Source: Vicinamibacteraceae bacterium (GTDB lineage: Bacteria; Planctomycetota; Phycisphaerae; Phycisphaerales; UBA5793). From it: a stretch of DNA of 64,000 nt. The position numbers and the translations under genes are program-made. The notes beneath the pieces were generated by a model. The model ran no database searches, was not told the origin of the DNA, and saw nothing but the letters and a program-made list of their open reading frames with translations. Every line of letters starts with the position of its first letter. Within the stretch, counting starts at the first letter, position 1. The DNA lies in the NCBI GenBank assembly GCA_011525805.1, contig WYBR01000003.1:1-64000 (forward strand). The letters are read 5' to 3'. Shown here piece by piece: positions 40,496-47,159 of the stretch.

Positions 40496-40984
40496 TCAAT
40501 CCGCCCCGCACGGAGATGCGTCCGCCGCCTCGGCCTCGCCGCCATCCGCCGCCTCGGGTGGTGCGCCGGCCTCGCGGCCAAGCTCGCCCAGCAGTCGCCG
40601 CACGGCACCTTCGTCGATCACGCTCGGAACCGCGCCCGCCCGTTCGGCGGCGACCTCACCGCCGGTCAACGGGATCAGGCACACCTTCAGCAGATCTACG
40701 CACGCCTTGCGCGCCAGTTCGCCCGCGCCCTCGTCCTTGGCGAGTTCGAAGAGCCGCGCCGCGGCGAGCGTGCGGTAGCGGCTCACGAGCAGTTGCGCCC
40801 GCACGTCATTGAGGCGGCACAGGCCGTCGAGCGCGGCGATGGTGTCAGGCTGCGTGGCCCAACCCGCCAGCCATGTGAGCGTCAGCCGCTCCCGCCGCGC
40901 CAGTTCATCAAGATCCTGCTGCGCTTCGTAGAGCGAGTGCATCAGGCGCTCGCTTCGCTTCGAGTTGATGGATGACTGCTTCAT
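40496..40984 (-). CDS. Small terminase subunit candidate
   Basis: A 162-residue helical protein (KRSERLMHSLYEAQQDLDEL, ARRERLTLTWLAGWATQ, KACVDLLKVCLIPL) with an acidic, Ala-rich tail. It has no enzymatic motif and no clear HTH. Its place directly ahead of the large terminase (1-bp gap) and its size make it the best candidate for the small, DNA-recognising subunit. It overlaps the upstream ParB-like gene by 4 bp. Assignment is from position only. Confidence 0.5.
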   Translation of the reverse strand: MKQSSINSKRSERLMHSLYEAQQDLDELARRERLTLTWLAGWATQPDTIAALDGLCRLNDVRAQLLVSRYRTLAAARLFELAKDEGAGELARKACVDLLKVCLIPLTGGEVAAERAGAVPSVIDEGAVRRLLGELGREAGAPPEAADGGEAEAADASPCGAD

Positions 40985-41598
40985 GTTTGGCTCCGCGCGG
41001 GTGGTTGAGGATGGGGTTGGGCGTCGGCGTCGAGTCGCAGGTGCGCCACGAGTTGCTGCGATCGCGTGCCGGCATGACCGCTGAGCGCTTCGTCGAGTCG
41101 GCGCTTCTGCGCCGGCGTGAGGAAGAAGGTCACGGCGACGGGCAGATCGCCGGCGCGGATCGAAGGCGCGGGCGCCGGCGGCTCCAGGCGCACCTGCCTG
41201 AGCCGCTCGAGGCGCTCGGCATCTTCGGGGAGGATCTGCGGCAGGCGCTGCTCGCCGAAGCGCTGCCGCAGCGATTCGAGCAGGTCCGCCCGCCGCCGCA
41301 CCTCATCGCGCCCCTGCAATCGATTGAGCGTCGCGAGCAGCACCAGCGCCTCATCATCATCGACCTCCCACACCTCGCATCGCGCCGCCGTGCGGCCGAG
41401 CCGCCGCAGCGCTTCGGCCCGATGATGGCCGTCGAGAATCTCGTACGCCCCCGTCTCGCCGGGCATCGGCCGCACAATCAGGTGCGGATAGCGATCCGTG
41501 CGCTCGATGTGGCCCGCGAGTTTGACGAGCAGCCCTTCGGGCATCACGTTGGCGTTGTCCGCCCGGCTCCGAAGTTGCGTGAGGGGAATCTCGATCAT
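40981..41598 (-). CDS. ParB/Srx-like nuclease domain protein
   Basis: A 205-residue protein. It begins MIEIPLTQLRSRADNANVMP (ParB-N-like), with the signature ...YEILDGHHRAEALRRLG (GxHRxxA) at about residues 50-65. A helical part follows with LLESLRQRFGEQRLP. The C-terminal part has a Pro-rich linker and a short AQKRRLDEALSGH helix. ParB/Srx domains cut DNA, bind CTP or act in chromosome or phage segregation; this one stands in the packaging operon. The ATG at 41598 is coupled (ATGA) to the stop of the upstream gene. Confidence 0.78.
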   Translation of the reverse strand: MIEIPLTQLRSRADNANVMPEGLLVKLAGHIERTDRYPHLIVRPMPGETGAYEILDGHHRAEALRRLGRTAARCEVWEVDDDEALVLLATLNRLQGRDEVRRRADLLESLRQRFGEQRLPQILPEDAERLERLRQVRLEPPAPAPSIRAGDLPVAVTFFLTPAQKRRLDEALSGHAGTRSQQLVAHLRLDADAQPHPQPPARSQT

Positions 41599-42362
41599 GA
41601 CCGGCCTCGCTGCGGATCGTGGTGGAGGTAGTAGACGCAGCGCGACAGAAGGCGGTCGCGCGCCAGGCGCAGGACGTCGTCGAGGCCGGCAACCTGGGCC
41701 TTGCCGCGCGCCATGAACGCCGCACTGCGATGCCAGCGGCGCAGTTCGCCCTCGATCCACGCGCGCCGCGCCGCCTCAAGTTCGCCCAGGCGATGCGCGA
41801 GGAGCCGCGGCGAGGCGAGCAGCGTGCGCGGCCAGTTCACCTCGGTCATCGCGTCGAGCAGCCGGCTGTCGGCCGGCCGCGGCGGCGCCTCGTAGCGCCC
41901 CATGCCCGCGCGCTCGAAGAACGGGTTCACCCGTCCCATCGCCGCCAGCGCTTCGACGTAGGGCGTGTCGTCATGCGCCAGCGCGTGCTTCACGAGGCGC
42001 ACCGCCAGGCCGAGTCCGCGGTAGCGTGGCTCAAGCACGACGCGGGCGATGGTGCGCACCTCGGCGTTGAGCAGGTCCGCCGCCTCGCTTCGCCGCAGCC
42101 GCGCGTAGCGCCCGCCGGTGGCGTGGTCGCGCAGCGTGCAAGTGAGTTGCGGTCGCGTCATGACGAGGACTCCCACGAGCGTCGGCCGCGCGGCGGCGCC
42201 GGTGAAGCGAGCGACGGCGTCAGGCGCGTCGTGCCGCATCGCGTAGACCGCCGTCGGGGCGAAGGGCGAGCCGGAGCGGTAGTGGTGCTCCGCCAGGGCG
42301 CGGTAGTCGCGCAGGCTCCCCGCGTCGATGCGCAGCGTCTCGTCGGTCGGCAGCACGGTCAC
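41595..42362 (-). CDS. GNAT-fold acetyltransferase domain protein
   Basis: A 255-residue protein. The central part matches a GNAT N-acetyltransferase: VRTIARVVLEPRYRGLGLAV, RLVKHALAHDDTPYVEALAA and MGRVNPFFERAGM, containing the acetyl-CoA pyrophosphate loop (R-x-x-G-L-G-x-A type). The C-terminal 90 residues are helical and basic. It starts with GTG (42362), overlapping the ATPase stop in GTGA. The pair ATPase plus acetyltransferase recalls COG2401, in which an ABC-type ATPase is fused to an acetyltransferase domain; here they are separate genes. The substrate is unknown. Confidence 0.75.
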   Translation of the reverse strand: MTVLPTDETLRIDAGSLRDYRALAEHHYRSGSPFAPTAVYAMRHDAPDAVARFTGAAARPTLVGVLVMTRPQLTCTLRDHATGGRYARLRRSEAADLLNAEVRTIARVVLEPRYRGLGLAVRLVKHALAHDDTPYVEALAAMGRVNPFFERAGMGRYEAPPRPADSRLLDAMTEVNWPRTLLASPRLLAHRLGELEAARRAWIEGELRRWHRSAAFMARGKAQVAGLDDVLRLARDRLLSRCVYYLHHDPQRGRS

Positions 42363-43054
42363 GAAGCCCCCTCCGGGTCGCGAAGCCGCGAGCGGCGGTG
42401 AATCTCGATCCCGCCTCCGAGGGGCTTGCAGATCAGGACGTCCGGCTCAAGCGCTTCGATGAGATCCTCATGCGTCGTCGCGGCGATGAAGCACACGCGC
42501 GGGCTGCGGTCGACCCACCGCCGCACGTTCCGCGCCGCCGCCGCGGCCGTGAGACGGTCGAGCGTCGCGCCGAACTCGTCGGCCAGGATGACGATCTCGG
42601 CGAGTTCCTCCGCGTGCGTCGCGCGCTCGATGAGCCGCGCCAAGCCCAGGCGGTACCGCTGCCCATCGCTCAGTTCGCTCGGCCGGCGGAGCATCGCGAA
42701 CGCATCCGCGAGTCCGGCGAGCGAGAGGATCAGCGCCGCCTCCTCGACGGTCGAGCCGACCTGCTCGATGATCGGCCGGTCGTCGCGGCCGTTGAGCATG
42801 TCCTCGAAGCGCAGGCAGCCCGCGCATTCATCCGCGATGCAGCGGAGGATGGTGGACTTGCCGCTGCCGCTCGGTCCGGTGATGAAGATGACTTCGCCGC
42901 CGCATAGTTCGATCGCCGTGCGCGGGACGATGGTTCGCGGGCGCGCCTCATCGACCCCCAGGCCGAACATCGACGCGACTTCGAGCACGCGCTCGCTCGG
43001 CTCGACAGCGGTGGGAACGGCCCGTTCGACGGCGATGCTCCGGCGCCAGGTCAC
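42359..43054 (-). CDS. Soluble ABC-type ATPase (COG2401-like)
   Basis: A 231-residue ABC ATPase without membrane segments. Walker A is ITGPSGSGKST, the signature is LSDGQRYRLGLARL, Walker B is EIVILADEFGATLD and there is a terminal CFIAATTHED with the switch His. No permease gene lies near. It looks most like the ATPase half of COG2401 proteins, whose other half is an acetyltransferase; the GNAT gene follows with a 4-bp overlap. The GTG at 43054 overlaps the stop of the HTH gene. It may act on DNA or on the packaging motor; function is unproven. Confidence 0.8.
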   Translation of the reverse strand: MTWRRSIAVERAVPTAVEPSERVLEVASMFGLGVDEARPRTIVPRTAIELCGGEVIFITGPSGSGKSTILRCIADECAGCLRFEDMLNGRDDRPIIEQVGSTVEEAALILSLAGLADAFAMLRRPSELSDGQRYRLGLARLIERATHAEELAEIVILADEFGATLDRLTAAAAARNVRRWVDRSPRVCFIAATTHEDLIEALEPDVLICKPLGGGIEIHRRSRLRDPEGAS

Positions 43055-43539
43055 GACGCGCGGCTCCGCGGCTGTGTGTGCGGCTCGAATCCCATGGCCT
43101 CGTAGCGCGCCTTGATGTGCTCGACCTCGCGGCGGACGACGTGCATGGTGAGATGCGCCCGGCGGGCGGTGTCGCGCAGCGTGCAGCGCTGGAGCAGGTG
43201 CAGGTCCGCCACCTGTTGCCTCGCCTCGCTCCACTGTGAGCGGTGCGCGAGAATGAACGAGAAGAGCGGGCTTCGAAGGTGGCGAAGCAGGTCGCGCGTC
43301 CGCCGCCGCACCGTTCCGGGATGCACCCCCATGAGGCGCGCCAGTTGCCCGGCCGTCATCCCCTTGCTGTAAAACCCCTCGACGACCGCCCGGTCCTCGG
43401 GAGAGAGCAGGCTCGCCCGGTTGAGCACCCAGTCATCGTCCATCCGCTGGTCGGGGCGCCGATCAACGACCGGCTTCCGCCGTGCGTTTCCGAGGTCCGA
43501 TCCCGCCGCTGCTGCAATCTGGAGGATTCCGCTTGACAT
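43051..43539 (-). CDS. HTH (sigma region 4-like) protein, operon start
   Basis: A 162-residue protein. Its centre reads LSPEDRAVVEGFYSKGMTAG and then ARLMGVHPGTVRRRTRDLL, a sigma-70 region 4-like HTH. A second HTH-like stretch (ADLHLLQRCTLRDTARRAHL, then TMHVVRREVEHI) follows. It is the first gene of the leftward operon and probably a transcription activator of late genes or part of DNA recognition. The candidate promoter just before it would give a nearly leaderless mRNA, unless translation starts at Met33. Confidence 0.72.
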   Translation of the reverse strand: MSSGILQIAAAAGSDLGNARRKPVVDRRPDQRMDDDWVLNRASLLSPEDRAVVEGFYSKGMTAGQLARLMGVHPGTVRRRTRDLLRHLRSPLFSFILAHRSQWSEARQQVADLHLLQRCTLRDTARRAHLTMHVVRREVEHIKARYEAMGFEPHTQPRSRAS

Positions 43540-43548
43540 GGCGGTCCT

Positions 43549-43576
43549 ATTGTGTTAGGCTTTAGTACGGTGTCAA
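43549..43576 (-). promoter_or_regulatory. Leftward operon promoter
   Basis: Reading the minus strand, a perfect TTGACA (43576-43571) is followed by 16 bp and CACAAT (43554-43549), a 4/6 match to TATAAT. The expected transcript start is only a few bases ahead of the ATG at 43539. It lies next to the GTTCAC/GTGAAC palindrome. Confidence 0.6.
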
Positions 43577-43583
43577 GAGGGAA

Positions 43584-43620
43584 GTTCACAATGTCGTGAA
43601 CAAAGTGCGCACGTGTGCGC
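43584..43620. promoter_or_regulatory. Candidate operators in the divergent control region
   Basis: Two inverted repeats: GTTCAC-AATGTC-GTGAAC (43584-43601) and GCGCAC-GT-GTGCGC (43607-43620). The first lies 7 bp upstream of the -35 of the leftward promoter. The region separates the phage operon from the CI/LexA-like repressor gene, so these are candidate binding sites for that repressor. Confidence 0.5.
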
Positions 43621-43652
43621 GAATGTGGAGGAGCGACCCCACTGGAGAGGCA

Positions 43653-43801
43653 TTCACCACAGAGAGCACAGAGGGCACAGAAGAGAGGCATAAGTCATTT
43701 TTTGACAGCGGTTTGTGCCCGTTCCCACAGATCCGAATCGCTCCCTGACCTGATTCTTTCACCCTCCTGCCCCTCTGTGCCCTCTGTGCTTTCTGTGGTA
43801 A
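43653..43801. repeat. Inverted CACAGAG-type repeat element
   Basis: About 150 bp bounded by inverted arms. The left arm is TTCACCACAGAGAGCACAGA (43653-43672), continuing GGGCACAG. The right arm (43770-43801) is its near complement, with CTCTGTGCCCTCTGTGC. The interior is not repetitive. An element with the same arms lies in the cysteine desulfurase gene (54195-54370). It lies ahead of the repressor start (43825) and may carry or interrupt its promoter. Confidence 0.8.
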
Positions 43802-43824
43802 GGTCAATCGAGCAGAGCCTTGAG

Positions 43825-44622
43825 ATGTCCACCATCGGTTTGATGATCCGCCGGCGCAGGCAGGCGCTGGGGCTGACGCTTCAGCAGGTGGCCGAGCGCG
43901 CCGGTTGCGGCCGGGCCTATCTCTCGATGATCGAGACCGGCGCCCGCCCTGTGCCCGCCGAGCCGCTGCTCGCCGCGATCGAGCGGGCCCTGGCGATTGA
44001 GCCGGGTCAACTGATCGAGGCCGCGTGCTGGGAGGCGACGCCGAAAACGGTTCAGAAGGAACTCGCGGCGCTGCGGCAGCGCGAGGAGCGGGCCGCGGCC
44101 GTCGCCCGCTGCCTCATCGAGCACGGCCCGGACCTCGACGCCCTGCTGAGGTCGGGCATGCTCCACCGCTTCATCGAGGACCACACCCGCAACCACGATG
44201 AGCCGCTGCCCCTGCGCCTGCGCGTGCCGGTGATCAACGACGTCGCCGCCGGCGTGCCGCGCGAGTTCACCGACCTCGACTACCCCGCGGCCGTCGCAGA
44301 TGAGTATCTCGAGTGCCCCGACCTCGGCGACGCCGACGCCTTCGCCGCCCGGGTCATCGGCGACTCGATGGAGCCTCAGTACCGCGAGGGCGACATCGTC
44401 GTCTTCTCACCCGCCGCCGCCACGCCCGACGGCTGCGACTGCTTTGTGCGCCTCGAACCCGACCACGAAACGACCTTCAAGCGCGTGTTCTTCGAGGGTG
44501 AGGAGGGCAGACTGATCCGACTGCAGCCGCTCAACGAGCGCTACGAGGCAAGGGTAGTGGACCGCGAGCAGGTCGCGGGCCTCTACGCGGCAGTGTACGT
44601 GATGCGGCGCGTGGGGAGGTGA
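43825..44622 (+). CDS. CI/LexA-like repressor (XRE HTH + S24 peptidase)
   Basis: A 265-residue repressor. The N-terminal XRE HTH (about residues 5-60) reads MIRRRRQALGLTLQQVAERA and GCGRAYLSMIETGARPVP. The C-terminal LexA/CI-type S24 domain has the catalytic Ser in ARVIGDSMEPQYREGDIVVF (about residue 181) and the Lys in ETTFKRVFF (about 218). This suggests self-cleavage under DNA damage (RecA*). It is divergent from the leftward packaging operon, like a phage switch. The ATG at 43825 begins the HTH; no strong ribosome binding site is seen. Confidence 0.9.
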   Translation: MSTIGLMIRRRRQALGLTLQQVAERAGCGRAYLSMIETGARPVPAEPLLAAIERALAIEPGQLIEAACWEATPKTVQKELAALRQREERAAAVARCLIEHGPDLDALLRSGMLHRFIEDHTRNHDEPLPLRLRVPVINDVAAGVPREFTDLDYPAAVADEYLECPDLGDADAFAARVIGDSMEPQYREGDIVVFSPAAATPDGCDCFVRLEPDHETTFKRVFFEGEEGRLIRLQPLNERYEARVVDREQVAGLYAAVYVMRRVGR

Positions 44623-44626
44623 GGAA

Positions 44627-45058
44627 CTACATCCGCATGGCCGCGTATCCGCCCCAGGAGTTGAAGGCTGTCCAGAGCAGCAGCAGGAAGCAGACGACGA
44701 GCAGTATTCCCGAGGCGCGCGTGGCGAGGCGCCAGGCGGCGGCGAGGATCACCACCGTCGCCGCGCCCATCACGATGAACTCGAGCGGCTCATTCGGGTG
44801 GAGCAGCGCGCCGAAGAAGAAGCCCGGCAGGATCGGCCAGAGTTTCCACCACACGGCCTGTTCCTGGAAGGGGATCCACACCGCAAACGGGCCGTAGGCG
44901 CAGACGAGCACCACGATCAGCGCCATCCACCGGCGCGGCCGGCGGATCGACTGCCTTTGCGCCAGCGCCGCCAGGTCGAAGGCCGCGCCGCACTCCGGGC
45001 AGCGGTTCTCTCGCAGACCGGTGAAGTCGTAGCGGCACTTCGGGCAGCAGAGCGTCAC
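44627..45058 (-). CDS. Zinc-ribbon membrane protein
   Basis: A 143-residue protein with an N-terminal zinc ribbon (CCPKCRYDFTG...CPECGAAFD) and three or four transmembrane helices. The GTG start (45058) overlaps the NYN gene stop as GTGA, so they are coupled. It is one of three zinc-ribbon membrane proteins in this window; here the ribbon is at the N-terminus rather than the C-terminus. Function is unknown. Confidence 0.75.
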   Translation of the reverse strand: MTLCCPKCRYDFTGLRENRCPECGAAFDLAALAQRQSIRRPRRWMALIVVLVCAYGPFAVWIPFQEQAVWWKLWPILPGFFFGALLHPNEPLEFIVMGAATVVILAAAWRLATRASGILLVVCFLLLLWTAFNSWGGYAAMRM

Positions 45059-45747
45059 AGGAACTCTCCGGTGTCGAGTGACTCGACGTCGATCTCGTCG
45101 CCGGGCGCCCCTGCCTCGGCGGCGCTGCGCAGCGGCGGGCGGGAGGCGTGCTCGGCCGCTTGCGTCTTCGCCTCGCCTTCCTCGCGACGCGGCGAAGCGC
45201 GGCGGAGCGGCCGCGGCGCCTCGGCGACGCGCGGCTCATGCCCGATCATGCGCGGATCGAGGCCGAAGTAGTCGCGCCACCACTGCACGCTGCCGGGATC
45301 GAGGGGAATGGTGTACGCCTGCGCGGGCGGCGCGTGGCGCCGGTCGGCGCAGCGCCGCCAGTCAGACTCCAGGGCCTCAAGGAAGGCGTCCGAGCCCATC
45401 ACGCGGCAGCGCCTCCGGCGCGCCGCCCGCGCGATGCGCCGATCGGAGGAGACGACACTGAGGCGGTGCGGATCGGTGCAGGCGCGGATCGCGCGCTCGA
45501 TGTGCGTGTCGGCGTCGCGCCGGCTGCCGGTGTAGTGGATCGTCACGCCGAGGTTCGAGGCCGTGCTCGACTCGTCCACGCCGCCCACCCCCGGCCCGTG
45601 CCCATCGCACACAAGAGCCACGGGCATGTGCCGGAATCGGCTCACGAGAATGAGGTCGCGCAGTTCCAGCACTCCAAGACCCGCGAGGTCAGGCGGCAGA
45701 ACGCCCGTCACGTGCAGCACGTTGTAGGTATCAACGAGCAGCGCCAT
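45055..45747 (-). CDS. NYN/YacP-like RNase-fold protein
   Basis: A 230-residue protein with a PIN-like NYN domain (about residues 1-135). It starts MALLVDTYNVLHVTGVLPPD (first Asp-Asn), with VALVCDGHGPG, then RDADTHIERAI (acidic pair) and LSVVSSDRRIARAARRRRC. These match the YacP/Rae1 family, which cleaves mRNA on the ribosome. The C-terminal 95 residues are Arg/Ala/Glu-rich and probably disordered. It is coupled with the zinc-ribbon gene. The upstream 124 bp are occupied by a repeat. Confidence 0.8.
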   Translation of the reverse strand: MALLVDTYNVLHVTGVLPPDLAGLGVLELRDLILVSRFRHMPVALVCDGHGPGVGGVDESSTASNLGVTIHYTGSRRDADTHIERAIRACTDPHRLSVVSSDRRIARAARRRRCRVMGSDAFLEALESDWRRCADRRHAPPAQAYTIPLDPGSVQWWRDYFGLDPRMIGHEPRVAEAPRPLRRASPRREEGEAKTQAAEHASRPPLRSAAEAGAPGDEIDVESLDTGEFL

Positions 45748-45780
45748 GCGGGATGGTAGGGTGAGCGGGGATCAGGGCAT

Positions 45781-45851
45781 TGAGGCATCAAGGCATCAAG
45801 GGATCGGGCCTTTGGTTAGCCGCGACCCGGAGGCTCTGCGCAGAGGAGCGC
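45781..45851. repeat. Dispersed repeat with tandem GGCATCAA units
   Basis: TGAGGCATCAAGGCATCAAG followed by GGATCGGGCC leads into TTAGCCGCGACCCGGAGGCT, which recurs at 17361-17397. A shortened inverted piece (CTCGATGCCTTGATGCCT) lies near 13749-13769. The element fills the gap between mrpG and the NYN gene, and no gene is seen. Confidence 0.75.
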
Positions 45852-45871
45852 TCGGGCGCGGGCGCCTCGTC

Positions 45872-46330
45872 TCACACCGCGGCGGAGATGCGCGCCGTCG
45901 GATCGCTGCCGGGGTCACGCCGGGCCGGGCGGGATTGGGGAGATGCGGCCATGCCGCGCGGCGCATTGCAGGGCGACTTTCCCTCGCGGCGCTCCTTGTC
46001 CTGCTGCAGTTCGTCGGAGAGTTGCCGGTCCCAGGGCTTGAGGCCGTTGAGGTGCGCCGCCTTCGCGAGCATGTGGGACCCGACGGGCGCGGCGACGAGG
46101 GCGAAGACGATCGTCATGATCGCCTTGGTCGTGACGGCGAGGGTGCCGACGTGGAACACCGCCGCCAGCGCCAGGCCCATCACCCCCAGCGTCGAGCACT
46201 TGCTGCTCGCGTGCAGGCGGTTGTAGGCGTCGGGAAAGCGGACGATGCCCACGGCCCCGACGAACATGAAGAACATGCCGCACAGCGCGAAGAAGATGGC
46301 CAGCGCGTCACCGAGGAGAGACCAGGTCAT
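45872..46330 (-). CDS. mrpG: Mrp antiporter subunit G
   Basis: A 152-residue MnhG/MrpG subunit with three hydrophobic segments (about residues 6-30, 38-60 and 66-88). It contains the conserved VGIVRFPDAYNRLHASSKCS followed by TLGVMGLALA. A non-conserved hydrophilic tail (about 115-152, Arg/Pro-rich) overlaps repeat-like sequence. It is the last gene of the mrpABCDEFG cluster and overlaps mrpF by 4 bp. Confidence 0.9.
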   Translation of the reverse strand: MTWSLLGDALAIFFALCGMFFMFVGAVGIVRFPDAYNRLHASSKCSTLGVMGLALAAVFHVGTLAVTTKAIMTIVFALVAAPVGSHMLAKAAHLNGLKPWDRQLSDELQQDKERREGKSPCNAPRGMAASPQSRPARRDPGSDPTARISAAV

Positions 46331-46686
46331 GCGTTGCTCCGCCTGTTGAGGTTGCCGATGTACTGCGAGAAAGCGAGCGTGCTGGCGAAGCCGATGATCG
46401 CCACCACCAGCGCGCCGTCGAGGTAGGTCGTCGATTCCATGCGCACCGTCAGCAGGATGACGAGGCCGACCACCTGGTAGGCGAGCGTGTCGCCCGAGAG
46501 GACGCGGTCGGCGAGGTGCGGGCCGCGCACCATGCGGTAGAGGCACAGCATCATCCCGACGATGGCGAGCACGGCGCCGATTTCGAGAGTGAGAAAGAGC
46601 GCCGGCTGAAGCGGACTGGCCGCGGCGGCCAACGCCGGCGCCGGGCCGTGCGCCAGCGAGAGCATCGAGAGGACGGAGCCGTTCAC
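46327..46686 (-). CDS. mrpF: Mrp antiporter subunit F
   Basis: A 119-residue MnhF/MrpF subunit with three transmembrane helices. It contains MLCLYRMVRGPHLADRVLSG, then DTLAYQVVGLVILLTV, matching the family pattern. The GTG start at 46686 overlaps the mrpE stop as GTGA; an ATG at 46665 is the alternative. It is part of the operon. Confidence 0.9.
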   Translation of the reverse strand: MNGSVLSMLSLAHGPAPALAAAASPLQPALFLTLEIGAVLAIVGMMLCLYRMVRGPHLADRVLSGDTLAYQVVGLVILLTVRMESTTYLDGALVVAIIGFASTLAFSQYIGNLNRRSNA

Positions 46687-47159
46687 GAGAAGACCTCCTG
46701 CTTGAGCCGGTCGTGCAGGTCGCGCAGTTCGGCGATCGCGGCGGACCGGTCCTGCGCGTACATGCAGTGGACGTAGAGCCAGTTGTGATCGTCGGACACA
46801 TCCACGACGAGCGTTCCCGGCGTGAGGGTGATGCTGTTGGCGAGCACGGTGAGTTGCGTGTCGTTGAGGTCGGAGACGTCGTGGCGGAGGATGCGCGGCG
46901 TCTGGTGCAGGCCGGGAGTGATGCACTCCCAGGCGATCTTGAGGTTCGCCTGCACGAGGATCTTCATGAAGTAGATGCCGAAATGGAACAGGCGCCAGAC
47001 CTTGCCGGGATAACTCGGCCCCGGGCGCGTCAGGCCGTAGAGCGAGATGACGAAGAACCCGATGGCGAAGCCGATGATGACGTTGGGCGTCGAGGTGTTT
47101 GCCGTCAGCATCACGTAGACGACGGTGAGGAGGATGTTGAGCAGGAAGGCGTAGATCAC
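46683..47159 (-). CDS. mrpE: Mrp antiporter subunit E
   Basis: A 158-residue MnhE/MrpE subunit. The N-terminus has two hydrophobic segments (FLLNILLTVVYVMLTANTST, PNVIIGFAIGFFVIS), and the rest is an extramembrane domain with SITLTPGTLVVDVSDDHNWL, the family's most conserved stretch. It overlaps mrpD and mrpF by 4 bp. Confidence 0.92.
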   Translation of the reverse strand: MIYAFLLNILLTVVYVMLTANTSTPNVIIGFAIGFFVISLYGLTRPGPSYPGKVWRLFHFGIYFMKILVQANLKIAWECITPGLHQTPRILRHDVSDLNDTQLTVLANSITLTPGTLVVDVSDDHNWLYVHCMYAQDRSAAIAELRDLHDRLKQEVFS

